Virus record (IMG/VR): IMGVR_UViG_3300025120_000236
Coordinates: 1 to 34,780 of that record
Length of the DNA stretch: 34,780 bases
Origin: a virus
Strand: one strand, 5' to 3'
Shown here: piece by piece, positions 17,601-24,923 of the stretch
How positions within the stretch are numbered: the first letter of the stretch is position 1
Layout: the number at the start of each line of letters is the position of its first letter
Translations under genes and position numbers: made by a program
The notes under the pieces: model-generated
The model's database searches: none
Told to the model about the DNA's origin: nothing
Seen by the model: the letters and a program-made list of their open reading frames with translations, nothing else

Positions 17601-18109
17601 TTACTGGTAATGCAATTAGAGCAACTATTGATGGTTCTGACGGAGGAGTTCAAATATCTGGTTCAATACTTCCATTTGCTGATAATGTAGTTGATTTAGG
17701 TTCTGCAAGTAAAAGGTGGAATGATGTATTTGCAGTTCAAACAACGATTGGAGCTTTATTTGAAACAGGATTAAGAAGTAAAGGAATCGGTAAAGAAGAA
17801 ACAGGAACAATAGTAGTATGGAGAAATGGTGGATTAGTTCCTTGTGATAAGTCAGAAGATGTAATGGTAATGGGTGTTATTAAGGAAGGAAAAGACGAAC
17901 CTATTGTAATGGGAGCGGAACCAGTATTAGTAACGGGTGATGTAAAAGAGGGTGACTTTATTACTACATCAACTAAACAAGGCCACGGTAAAAAATTAGA
18001 AAATGGATATTTATTAAAGAAAGAAATGTTTGGTAAAGTTATAGCACAAGCGTTAGAAGACTCATCAGGTGAGTCAAGTTTAATTAAATGTATGATTAGG
18101 AAAATGTAA
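11615..18109 (+). CDS. Giant repeat-built tail fibre protein, 2164 aa
   Basis: The N-terminal 45 residues (SIKLKRSAVVGKTPQ, SLELGELGINTTDGKIYF) are the attachment motif found at the start of many tail fibre proteins. Residues about 50-600 mix GSITSTGSFGK and ASGSDLHQFLAESSSYV modules. From about 600 on there are longer units: a receptor-like core such as DFNLYHDGTHTYVENTTG, then DKDI, SDDGSGG and a closing DGS. The last ~140 residues form a distinct domain with VDLGSASKRWNDVFA, TIVVWRNGGLVPCD, PVLVTGDVKEGDFITTS and a final SLIKCMIRKM. This resembles the GD-LLTTS-PG-AMK C-terminal domain of large adhesins and Peptidase_G2-type fibre ends (from memory). No S74 dyad is seen. The stop is 2 nt before the next ATG. 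Confidence 0.85.
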   Translation: MAQSIKLKRSAVVGKTPQTSSLELGELGINTTDGKIYFHRSSSSDDSIQSVLTTDATITGSLKLSGSQHLSGSLNVMDDLTYGGNLTASLGSTSSFSRLISVATASIGYLEVTGSNFAVFDAETGSFASGSDLHQILGESGSYLVDTDTGSLGLLTLGNDITGSITSTGSFGKLFGDGGSLTNVADPDAISGSFQGGGSNLISGSIISTGSFGKLFGDGGSLTNVADPTAISGSFQGGGSNTISGSLISTASFGKLELIDTVHISPFASGSDVQTISDTYASGSDLHQFLAESSSYVVESETGSFASGSDVQTISDTYASGSDVQGILDTYASGSDLHQILAESSSYVLEQETGSFASGSDLQLIKIESASYLNNDTTSSFGAVSMDSTLFVQGDITTSGSVIAQQFRTEFVSESIIFASGSTKFGDDATDKHRFSGSIEITGNVSGSITSTGSFGNLKLADYGGLPFASGSDLQQFLAESASYVTSISTGSLNVVLGESASYLVKAETASLGKVTLLSDITGSIGSTGSFGKLFGDGSDLSNLPESFTSDLISGSFQGGGSTNISGSITSTGSFGKIDAVNNIDLPDNGNIRFGTSQDMNIVHDGTDTFIDNYTGDLTIRQNTDDKDILFQSDDDSGGVKTYLQLDGSEGNVRIPDSVELNLGNGQDFRIVHDGSNSQIKNYTGTLFISSLGTNGDIIFQVDQGGQDQRLMVLDGSRDAVSIGRRTDAGSLDPGDDKLLVAGDVGVTGSLFVSSSITTQGDILGNISSSASSTSSLGALNLHNTLSVSSQSGHLNGGPNNIPLLVSRNNSKTSTLALVSTGSAGYANYMQFLTSELNQMGSIGFTLGTNNKFTITSNMQNQDMIFQVQDAANNLREALRIDSSANRVGIYNSSPTKELVVSGAISASGDLFIDDINTTGTFTNTSGTLKVSQSVSDGDIEISVNDGGTTKKALTIDGSDAGSVILGNNLRMADNQKIRLGTANDFNLYHDGTHTYVENTTGHILMRNQSHGNKIHFGTENSSGVLEYVLNVTGTHSVGIGTSITGDEKLLVMGDVGVTGSLSVSSSIKSITGNYTGNVSGALGNTGSFDRLEGITLNATISPFASGSDVSQIQAQTGSYATGSDLHQFLAESASYLVDAVTSSMGATTMNSTLFVQGNIATSGSITAQEYIVNSSVTNTTQSFSSGSTIFGDTLDDTHKFTGSIDVTGSITIPTGSITVEGGVGGTNIARFSRNVGTARTDIDIHAGGGDPQITFTSPTARNYSIGQDISTNGFKISEHTAVGTDDRLTIADNGDISVSQSLFVTSGDFEVKTGNISGSITSTGSFAELRLPTNTRLYFDGGSHTYISETSADILDFYAGGSHMLRLDEGNNIVSIPQDADAATFNIGAGNDLEMYVDSGGSNEAIIRSKNGDFKIMAQATDADMRFFCDDGSGGDDEYLRLDGGATSLDFFVDARLAATKKLYLDGGGDTYIHEGGADTAEWYVGGTRLLQLAEGGTNYVAVGDGTYLGAGNDIDLNMRHDGTNTTISNATGNLTITNNANDKDIALQSDDGSGGVTNYILLDGSTTKVEVAKDTNFAGNVSGSITSTGSFGRVNFDGVDGHTFIQETADDTLKIFVGGEAKMEFAEGSENIFMQANNYNFRDASFNSSFKIEANNHLLSGSLTSTGSFGRIVVPTGGNIGPSFDFSSGGTLTVQSHGVVNWDAGDFRVYGKAGKKLQLGSMNTPGVLTISSSHADTMVISGSNVGIGTATPTQDLTIFEDSGDSNVLISSANGASQIFFGDDEDDNIGIIRYDHGSNFMRFTTNTGTAMVIDSSQNIGIGTSNPSASLHIFDSDGLLGRAPETQAQDLIIESDGNAGISIISGKGSIEKGSLVFGHDDDSFAAGLIYNAHGDQLSLQTQQASNTIRIATGNNDESFIFSGYNISGSITSTGSFGRVHTPGTIKSDTRLEIGSNSNFLTDQLKVSDGTRDIRLNANHGSQAVVGTVGAHDFSIITGNAIRATIDGSDGGVQISGSILPFADNVVDLGSASKRWNDVFAVQTTIGALFETGLRSKGIGKEETGTIVVWRNGGLVPCDKSEDVMVMGVIKEGKDEPIVMGAEPVLVTGDVKEGDFITTSTKQGHGKKLENGYLLKKEMFGKVIAQALEDSSGESSLIKCMIRKM
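12119..12214 (+). repeat. 96-nt direct repeat, copy 1
   Basis: Matches 12242-12337 at 93 of 96 positions. The three differences are adjacent and turn one GAC (Asp) codon into ACA (Thr). It encodes GSFGKLFGDGGSLTNVADP followed by AISGSFQGGGSN. Confidence 0.9.
12242..12337 (+). repeat. 96-nt direct repeat, copy 2
   Basis: Second copy of the unit at 12119-12214, with a 123-nt period. Near-identity at synonymous positions indicates recent duplication or gene conversion inside the fibre gene. Confidence 0.9.
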
Positions 18110-18111
18110 AA

Positions 18112-21100
18112 ATGTCTAAAATTAAATTAACAGGAACAGCAGTAAGTAGTTCGTTAACTTCAACTGGTTCATTCGGTAGAGTCGATATTGGTAATGCAGA
18201 TTTTAGTGGTGATATAAATATGACTGGAACTGGTGTTCACACAATAAGCACTTCTAATGATGTTCCATTTAGAGTTAAATCTACTGACGGAACAGCTGCA
18301 ATTTCAATAGCAGATAATTCTTCAGGTGCAGAAACCCACAATAGAATCCAAGTGGTTGGTGATGTAATGCAACTTATTGCTGCTAACAAATCACTGGCAA
18401 ATTTGTATACAAATTCTTTTACCATTAACGAAGATAGTAATGACATTGATTTTAGAGTAGAAGCTAATGATGATGCAAACGCATTTAAAATAGATGCCGC
18501 TACAAATAAAATAATGATTGGAACAAATGTAGTTGGAGACGAAAAATTTAAAGTAGCAGGAAATGTTGGAATAACAGGTTCACTGCATGTATCAGGAAAT
18601 ATTACCACATCTGGTTCAATTATAGCAAAAGAATTTAGAACTGAATTTGTAAATCAAATTATTGCAACTTCATCTGGTTCTACACAATTTGGTGATTCCA
18701 TTGATGATGTTCACCACTTTACAGGTTCATTATTAGTAAGTGGTAATATTAATTTGCCTGATAGTGTTCAAGCAAATTTTGGAAATAGAAGTGGTGGTGA
18801 TATGCAAATATACCACGATGGCAGTAATAATTATATCAATGCAAGTGAAGGACATTTAATATTAGAACAAAATGAAAATGACCACGATATAATTCTAAAA
18901 TCAGATAATGGTTCAGGTGGAACAACTGCTTACCTAACATTAGATGGTAGCACCAAAAATATTAACATAGATGTAACTACAAGAATTACAAAAGATGTTG
19001 GAGATGGTGGAATCTTTTATATGGGAGCAGATAGTGATTTAGCATTATATGTAACTGGTGACCACGCAGTCTTTAGAAATTATACATCAGATGGAGATAT
19101 TTATCTTTCAGTTAATGATAGTGGGTCAGCAGTCAATGCTGTTCAAATAGATGCAAGTGATGCTGGAACTGCAATCTTTAATCACGATGTTCACATAAAG
19201 GACAATGGTAAACTAAAAGTTGGAACTGGTAATGATTTAGAAATGTATCACGATGGAAGTAATAGTTATTTTTATAATGAAACAGGTAATTTCCAAATCT
19301 TTAACAAAGCCAATGACAAAGATATTATATTATCTTCAGATGATGGTAGTGGTGGTACTACTGCATACTTAACAATAGATGGTAGTTCAAGAAATATTAA
19401 TGTAGATATAGCAAGTTATATGGATATAAAATCAGCAGATGATGGTGAAGGTGGAATTACACTTAGTAAATCTGCAACTGATGGCACTCATACTAAATAT
19501 TCTATATCACATAGAGATGATAACCAAAGTTTAATTATTTATTCTCACGATGGCACAACATTTAGAAACTGGTTTACTGCAGATGAACCAAATGCTTTAT
19601 TAAAATTAGGTAGTAATAGTTCAGCATTATCTCAATTTGATAATGATGGAGATTTCTTTCCTTTTAGACATATTGATATGGGAGATGGAGATAGAATCAA
19701 ACTTGGAGATTCTGATGATTTACAAATAGTTCACGATAGTAATATTAATTTTATACACTCTACTATTAGTGATAGAGATATTTATTTTAGAGTCAATGAT
19801 GGTGGTTCAAGTGTTGATGCTATAATTATAGATGCAAGTGATGTAGGAGCTGTCAAACTTCCTAACGATAATCAATATTTATACATTGGTGCTGGTAACG
19901 ATATTTATTTTGGACACGGCGGTACTAATTCAGTTTGGGGAAATAATACTGGAACTTTACAAATAAGAAATCACACTGCTGATGCAGATATGTTTTTATC
20001 GGTTAATGATGGTGGAAGTCATATTAATGCTATTCAAATAGATGCAAGTGATGTAGGTAGTGTTATTTTACCTTCCGATAATCAAAAATTAAAGATTGGA
20101 GCAAGTAATGATTTACAAATATATCACGATGGTAGTAACAACTATATAAACAATGTAACATCAGACCAAGACTTCTATATTAAAGTGAATGATGGTGGTT
20201 CAAGTATTAATGCTCTTCAAATAGATGCAAGTGCAGTAGGTAAAGTTAAATTACCAAATGATAATCAAAGATTAACGATTGGTGCTAGTGATGATTTACA
20301 TTTATTTCACGACGGAAGTGATACTGGAATTGAAAACTATGTCGGTGATTTATACATAACAAATAATGCAGATGATAAAGATATTGTTTTAAGAAGTGAT
20401 AATGGTAGTGGTGGAGTAACACCTTACATAACATTAGACGGAAGCTCAGGAATGACTTTAATTACAGGTGGTGGAGCATTAAAAATTGATGTAACTGCAG
20501 ACCAATCGGTATTATTTAACAGAGATGGTGGTAGTCCAGTTAGTATAGAACACGATACTTCTCAATTATATTTTTATAACAGAACACAAAATAAATCTAC
20601 TCTTATGTTCAAACACGCAGGACCTGTTGTTATTAATGAAGATTCAAGTCCTTTAGTAGATTTTAGAATAGAAACTGATGCACAAAGTCACGCTTTATTT
20701 ACAAATTCTAGTGATAATACAGTTGGAATATTCGCAGCTTCCTCCGGTTTATCTGGTTCATTAGTGGTGGGTGGTGGAACTGGAACACCTGGTGGAATTA
20801 TGATATCACACCAAAACAAAGTAGGAACATCACAACCTTCTACGGTTGAACAACATCCAGTAGGACACTATACAACTGGTGAAGAAATATTTTCAATAGA
20901 CCAAACTTGGTCAGATTCAAATTTAGCTAAATGGTTTGGAGATAATGCTAAAGATGATGTATACTTTACAGCATCAGCTGATGCTCCTGGTGGATACGCA
21001 ATTAGAATTGATGGACAAGTGAGTGTTGGTGGTGAATATAATTCAGGATTTCCTTATATTCCAATAAGAGACGGTGATGTTTATTATATGGAATGTTGGA

Positions 21101-23346
21101 TACAGAATGTAGGTGATAATCAAACACACTATATGGGTTCAAATGAGTATGACCAAAACTTTGCTTCTACTGGTGGTAATCCAGGTTCTTATGGTTATTG
21201 GGTAATGTCAAACACAAATACAGGAACTGGTCAATGGATAAAACAAACTGGATACATTTCAGGTTCTTCCATTTCAACAACGGGAACTTTTGAAACAAGT
21301 TCTAGGTATTTTACACCAATGGCCTTATTTAATTATGGTGCAGGTAGTGGAACAAGGTCTTGCGTAATCTCTGGGTGGAAAGTTGTAAAAATGAACAATA
21401 GTGGAAATCAAATATTTGATAATATGTTGGTTAGTGGTTCTATTGCACTTGGTAATAAATCAAACACAAATGTAACTGGTGGTCTTGGATTAGATGCATC
21501 CGGTTCAGCCAAAGACGCAAATCACCCGTGGCACGGAAGAACAAGAATTGGAAGTCCAGAAACTTTGCAGCTAGCTCCAGCACACGGTATGGGAATAAAA
21601 ACACCACACGGATATGTATTACACGGCCCAAGAAATTCAAGTTGGAATCACATTATAACAGATAGAAATGGTAATTATTTCAATACAAAATTAACGGTAG
21701 ATGGTGGTATTGTTGAATCGTATGATGAAGCTTTACAACTACGAAGATATCAAAGTAATAATAATAGAATTACAATTGATGACGGAAGACAAGTATTTGA
21801 AATGGAAGGTAGAGCTGTTTTAAATATGAACGCTTCAACCACAACTGGTTGGGTAGGAATTAGTGGTTCAGTAGATATCTCTGGTTCAATAACATCAAAC
21901 GGTAGTGCACCAATGTTAAATGTTGGAGAAACTGGAGCTGGTGCAATCGCAGGTTCAGCTCATCAACTGATGGTTGGAGGCCCAAGTGTTTCGGGATATA
22001 CAGGAATACAAATCGTTTCAGATGCAACAGATGGAAAAGGAGTTCTTTCTTTCGCAGATGGTAGAGGAGCAAATGATAATTGGAGAGGATTCATAGAATA
22101 CGACCACGGTTCAGATATACTTAACTTTGCAACTAATGCTGTAACAAGATATACAATGAACAATGCTGGATGTTTATATGTTTCTGATAAAGTTCAAGCT
22201 GGTGGTAATGGTATAGAAATTTGGGATGGAACTCACGGATTTAAACAAGTATTAGGAAAAGATAGCACTTATACATTTTTAAAAAATAATGATGGTGTTA
22301 GTAATATCTATCTTGGAGATAGTGGAGATGCACAAAACTATTACGACAATGGTGTGCATATATTTAGAAGTTCAGGTGGAGGAGCAGAATATGCAAGAAT
22401 TGGTTCAGGATATATTCGTTCAGCAGGTTTAGGTTCAGATGGAGCTCCAGCATTTAGTTTTACAGGAGATACCGATACTGGTATACTTAGTCCAGGAGCT
22501 AACAATATAGCACTTTCAACAGCAGGAACAAGAAGATATTTAATAGATGCTTCAGGTAATCATAGTATTTATGGTAATACTTCATTTAGTTCCCCAATGT
22601 CAGTTAATTATGGAGCAATATTTAATGAAGGTAGTCACGATTCAGATTTTAGAGTAGAGTCTAATGCTAATACTCATATGTTTCTTGTTGATGCTGGAAA
22701 TAATAGAATTGGTATAAATGTTAGTGCGCCTGCAAAAGATTTACATATATTTCAAACTGAAGGTGCAGTTGGTGCAAAACACTCTACACTTAGATTAGGT
22801 GGATATTCTACAACTGGTTGTGATATATCATCTTTCAGAGATACAGGTAATAGTAACGACCAAGGTTTATTCATTTCAGTTTATAATGCTACAAATGCTC
22901 AATTAGATGCCATAAGAATAGATAGTTTAGCAAATATCCAAGTAACTGGTAGTGATGGAACTAAATTTATGCTATCACAAAGTGGAGATTTCCACGCAGA
23001 CGGAGATGTTATAGCCGCTTCAACACAAGTTGGTTCTGATATAAGATTAAAAGACGAAGTTGAAGATTTGAATTATGGGTTAGATGAAGTATTAAAATTA
23101 AGACCAGTAGAATTTGATTGGAAAACACGAAGAGGTGGAAGACACGATATTGGTGTGATTGCACAAGAAATAGAATCAATAATTCCAGAAGTTGTTACTG
23201 ATTCAAAAGACATAAGAGATGATTTACCTTATAAATCAGTAGATTATTCAAAATTAACAGCGGTATTGATTAAAGCTGTTCAAGAACAACAAGAACAAAT
23301 AGAAGAATTAAAAGAAGATATCAATGAATTACGGGGAGATGACTAA
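18112..23346 (+). CDS. Tail fibre protein with peptidase S74 self-cleaving chaperone, 1744 aa
   Basis: It begins with one SSLTSTGSFGR module. About eight beta units follow, containing DLQIYHDGSNNYINN, DKDI, DDGSGG or VNDGGS and QIDASDVG. Residues about 915-1105 interrupt the repeats with an aromatic-rich insert (APGGYAIRIDGQ, DGDVYYMECWIQN, YFTPMALFNYG, ISGWKVVK) that looks like a jelly-roll carbohydrate-binding module. The C-terminus is an S74 intramolecular chaperone: GSDIRLKDEV, HDIGVIAQEIESIIPEVV, VDYSKLTAVLIKAVQEQQEQ and a coiled-coil end. Ser1642 and Lys1647 have the Ser+5 Lys spacing of the endosialidase catalytic dyad. Cleavage before Ser1642 would release a 103-residue chaperone after trimer folding. 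Probably the host-contacting fibre. Confidence 0.87.
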   Translation: MSKIKLTGTAVSSSLTSTGSFGRVDIGNADFSGDINMTGTGVHTISTSNDVPFRVKSTDGTAAISIADNSSGAETHNRIQVVGDVMQLIAANKSLANLYTNSFTINEDSNDIDFRVEANDDANAFKIDAATNKIMIGTNVVGDEKFKVAGNVGITGSLHVSGNITTSGSIIAKEFRTEFVNQIIATSSGSTQFGDSIDDVHHFTGSLLVSGNINLPDSVQANFGNRSGGDMQIYHDGSNNYINASEGHLILEQNENDHDIILKSDNGSGGTTAYLTLDGSTKNINIDVTTRITKDVGDGGIFYMGADSDLALYVTGDHAVFRNYTSDGDIYLSVNDSGSAVNAVQIDASDAGTAIFNHDVHIKDNGKLKVGTGNDLEMYHDGSNSYFYNETGNFQIFNKANDKDIILSSDDGSGGTTAYLTIDGSSRNINVDIASYMDIKSADDGEGGITLSKSATDGTHTKYSISHRDDNQSLIIYSHDGTTFRNWFTADEPNALLKLGSNSSALSQFDNDGDFFPFRHIDMGDGDRIKLGDSDDLQIVHDSNINFIHSTISDRDIYFRVNDGGSSVDAIIIDASDVGAVKLPNDNQYLYIGAGNDIYFGHGGTNSVWGNNTGTLQIRNHTADADMFLSVNDGGSHINAIQIDASDVGSVILPSDNQKLKIGASNDLQIYHDGSNNYINNVTSDQDFYIKVNDGGSSINALQIDASAVGKVKLPNDNQRLTIGASDDLHLFHDGSDTGIENYVGDLYITNNADDKDIVLRSDNGSGGVTPYITLDGSSGMTLITGGGALKIDVTADQSVLFNRDGGSPVSIEHDTSQLYFYNRTQNKSTLMFKHAGPVVINEDSSPLVDFRIETDAQSHALFTNSSDNTVGIFAASSGLSGSLVVGGGTGTPGGIMISHQNKVGTSQPSTVEQHPVGHYTTGEEIFSIDQTWSDSNLAKWFGDNAKDDVYFTASADAPGGYAIRIDGQVSVGGEYNSGFPYIPIRDGDVYYMECWIQNVGDNQTHYMGSNEYDQNFASTGGNPGSYGYWVMSNTNTGTGQWIKQTGYISGSSISTTGTFETSSRYFTPMALFNYGAGSGTRSCVISGWKVVKMNNSGNQIFDNMLVSGSIALGNKSNTNVTGGLGLDASGSAKDANHPWHGRTRIGSPETLQLAPAHGMGIKTPHGYVLHGPRNSSWNHIITDRNGNYFNTKLTVDGGIVESYDEALQLRRYQSNNNRITIDDGRQVFEMEGRAVLNMNASTTTGWVGISGSVDISGSITSNGSAPMLNVGETGAGAIAGSAHQLMVGGPSVSGYTGIQIVSDATDGKGVLSFADGRGANDNWRGFIEYDHGSDILNFATNAVTRYTMNNAGCLYVSDKVQAGGNGIEIWDGTHGFKQVLGKDSTYTFLKNNDGVSNIYLGDSGDAQNYYDNGVHIFRSSGGGAEYARIGSGYIRSAGLGSDGAPAFSFTGDTDTGILSPGANNIALSTAGTRRYLIDASGNHSIYGNTSFSSPMSVNYGAIFNEGSHDSDFRVESNANTHMFLVDAGNNRIGINVSAPAKDLHIFQTEGAVGAKHSTLRLGGYSTTGCDISSFRDTGNSNDQGLFISVYNATNAQLDAIRIDSLANIQVTGSDGTKFMLSQSGDFHADGDVIAASTQVGSDIRLKDEVEDLNYGLDEVLKLRPVEFDWKTRRGGRHDIGVIAQEIESIIPEVVTDSKDIRDDLPYKSVDYSKLTAVLIKAVQEQQEQIEELKEDINELRGDD

Positions 23347-23648
23347 TGCCTATTAATGGAGCAGCATTAAATAATTCAGGTGAACTCAGAATGAGTGGTT
23401 CGTTAGAATCCAATGGTTCAACTGCAACAACAGGTATGATAAATTGTGCTTTTGGTGGAGCCGCTCACGCAAACTCTAATCTTACAGCAGGTAATAAAAT
23501 TAACATAAGTTTAACAACTTTAAATACAACAATAGGTGGATTCACAAATGATGGTAGTTGTGACGGAAATGCTCCACACGGAATGGTAGAATGTAGAGGT
23601 GCGTTCGTAACTGATGAAGAACTCGGTGGTGGAGGAGGAGGAAGATAA
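23346..23648 (+). CDS. Small glycine-rich fibre-associated protein, 100 aa
   Basis: Not a family I can name. The ATG overlaps the fibre stop by one base (TAATG), so translation is coupled. The N-terminus (PINGAALNNSGELRMSGSLE) shares the GSL-type wording of the fibres. The middle is Asn/Thr/Gly-rich with three cysteines, and the C-terminus is a run of six glycines ending in Arg just before TAA TAG. The glycine codons at 23629-23643 read GGTGGAGGAGGAGGA, which also places a strong Shine-Dalgarno sequence 10-15 nt before the next ATG. Location directly after the S74 fibre suggests a fibre tip or adaptor part; this is inference. Confidence 0.55.
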   Translation: MPINGAALNNSGELRMSGSLESNGSTATTGMINCAFGGAAHANSNLTAGNKINISLTTLNTTIGGFTNDGSCDGNAPHGMVECRGAFVTDEELGGGGGGR

Positions 23649-23654
23649 TAGGTT

Positions 23655-24329
23655 ATGAAAGGTAGAGCGTCTATAGCTAAATATACATTTACAGATACTC
23701 AAATATTAGATACAGAAATTGGTTGGGAAGTAATGTCTGATTGGGAAGACCCGATAATGGTCAAACACGCAGAAGTAGTTACAAAAAATGGTGGTGACAT
23801 CTTAGAGTCTGGATTTGGTATGGGTATTAGTGCAACACATATACAATCACACGATATTAATTCACATACAATTATAGAAATAAATGATGAGGTGTATGAA
23901 CGACTATTAATATGGGCAGAAGATAAACCAAATGTAATTCCTGTTAAAGGTGATTGGGCAGAAAGTATACCAACAGATAAAAAGTATGATGCGGTATTTT
24001 ATGACCCATATGGTGATATGAAAAATAAACCATTATTTCCCTGGTTGATTGCACCATATTGTAAAGAAGGAGCTATTGTTAGTTGGTATAACAATATACT
24101 AAGACCAAGTTCAGTTTATTCAGAGGGATACGAACATCATCATCATTATTGGGATAACGATAGAATTAGTTATCACGAAGTAGAATTAGAAGTCCCAGAC
24201 GAAGCAAGAATAAAGTGGTATTTAGAGGGAGAAGGGAATATTTATTATGCACCAGAGATAATTATGGGTGAACAAGATAATAGAGATGAATTTAAAAGAA
24301 TTTGGATGGGAAAAAGAGGTCCCGTTTAA
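23655..24329 (+). CDS. SAM-dependent methyltransferase of the guanidinoacetate / RMT2 type
   Basis: A 224-aa class I methyltransferase. Motif I is GGDILESGFGMGISATHI (residues 46-63), followed by TIIEIND (72-78), VKGDWAESIP (97-106) and a YDAVFYDPYGD strand (111-121). The combined pattern LE.GFGMG...I, IIE.N..V, G.W and D....YD.Y is that of guanidinoacetate N-methyltransferase and yeast RMT2 protein arginine methyltransferase, rather than DNA methyltransferases. The acidic residue at 75 would bind the SAM ribose. C-terminal oddities are an HHHH run (161-164) and a Trp/Tyr-rich end. The Shine-Dalgarno site is supplied by the Gly codons of the upstream gene. The target is unknown; a virion protein Arg or a small guanidino compound are both possible. 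Confidence 0.75.
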   Translation: MKGRASIAKYTFTDTQILDTEIGWEVMSDWEDPIMVKHAEVVTKNGGDILESGFGMGISATHIQSHDINSHTIIEINDEVYERLLIWAEDKPNVIPVKGDWAESIPTDKKYDAVFYDPYGDMKNKPLFPWLIAPYCKEGAIVSWYNNILRPSSVYSEGYEHHHHYWDNDRISYHEVELEVPDEARIKWYLEGEGNIYYAPEIIMGEQDNRDEFKRIWMGKRGPV

Positions 24330-24372
24330 AATAAAATGTAATAATAACAAACAAGATGATATTTATATACAT

Positions 24373-24579
24373 ATGAGTTGGATAGTAGTAAAACAATATT
24401 TTTTAACAGGGTCATCAGACCCCAATTGGGCAACAAAACAACAATTTTGGAGTCAACTTAGTGGTTCTGGTGATACTCAAACTTTTTCGTTTGATGACGA
24501 ACAAGAAGCCTGGGAAAAAGCAATTGAACTACAAAACGAAGATAGTTCAGGTCGTAGATATAAAGCAGTAAAACAATAA
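24373..24579 (+). CDS. Small protein of unknown function, 68 aa
   Basis: The frame is open from a GTG at 24268 and has another ATG at 24286, but both lie inside the methyltransferase gene. The protein-like region begins MSWIVVKQYFLTG, so the ATG at 24373 is preferred, though no good ribosome site precedes it. It contains WATKQQFW, LSGSGDTQTFSFDDEQEAW and DSSGRRYKAVKQ. It looks like a compact alpha/beta domain without membrane segment. Function is not recognised. It sits between the methyltransferase and a coiled-coil protein, upstream of the sheath gene. Confidence 0.55.
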   Translation: MSWIVVKQYFLTGSSDPNWATKQQFWSQLSGSGDTQTFSFDDEQEAWEKAIELQNEDSSGRRYKAVKQ

Positions 24580-24590
24580 GGAGTTACAAA

Positions 24591-24923
24591 ATGGCTGAAG
24601 AAACAAAATTAAAAAGTCAAATGGGTTCAGATGAACCAGTAAAATTCACAGATGAAGAACTTAGTTCGTTACAAGAGTTACAAAATACTTATGCAAGTAT
24701 TTCAACTCAATTTGGACAAACTAAAGTTAGTCGTATTAATTTAGAAAGACAGATGTATAGTCTTGATGAAATGGAAGATAATCTTACGAAAGATTGGGAA
24801 ACAAATCGTCAAACTGAATCTGACTTAGTTAAATCTCTAAATGAAAAATATGGTGCTGGAAGTTTAAATCCAACAACAGGTGAATTCATACCAAGACCTA
24901 CTGAAGAAGTAGAAAATAACTAA
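24591..24923 (+). CDS. Acidic coiled-coil protein, 110 aa, upstream of the tail sheath gene
   Basis: The ATG at 24591 follows AAGGAG. After a disordered N-terminus, residues about 18-85 form a helix-turn-helix-like coiled coil (FTDEELSSLQELQNTYAS ... SRINLERQMYSLDEMEDNL). A conserved-looking turn, YGAGSLNPTTGEFIP, and an acidic tail follow. The antiparallel coiled coil recalls prefoldin-like or assembly-chaperone proteins, but that is only shape. Its place just before the sheath gene would suit a sheath-assembly helper. Confidence 0.6.
   Translation: MAEETKLKSQMGSDEPVKFTDEELSSLQELQNTYASISTQFGQTKVSRINLERQMYSLDEMEDNLTKDWETNRQTESDLVKSLNEKYGAGSLNPTTGEFIPRPTEEVENN

Noticed and set aside
9419-23346. 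Diversity-generating retroelement or CRISPR array in the repeat region
   Set aside because: The repeats are in-frame protein modules of varying length. No reverse transcriptase, template/variable repeat pair or regular repeat-spacer pattern is visible.
24120-24150. HHHH run in the methyltransferase as an engineered tag
   Set aside because: It is internal, encoded CATCATCATCAT within normal AT-rich sequence, and nothing else suggests a vector.
24268-24372. Earlier GTG/ATG starts for the 68-aa protein
   Set aside because: They lie inside the methyltransferase coding region and add a segment that is only a second-frame reading of it; kept as a minor possibility.
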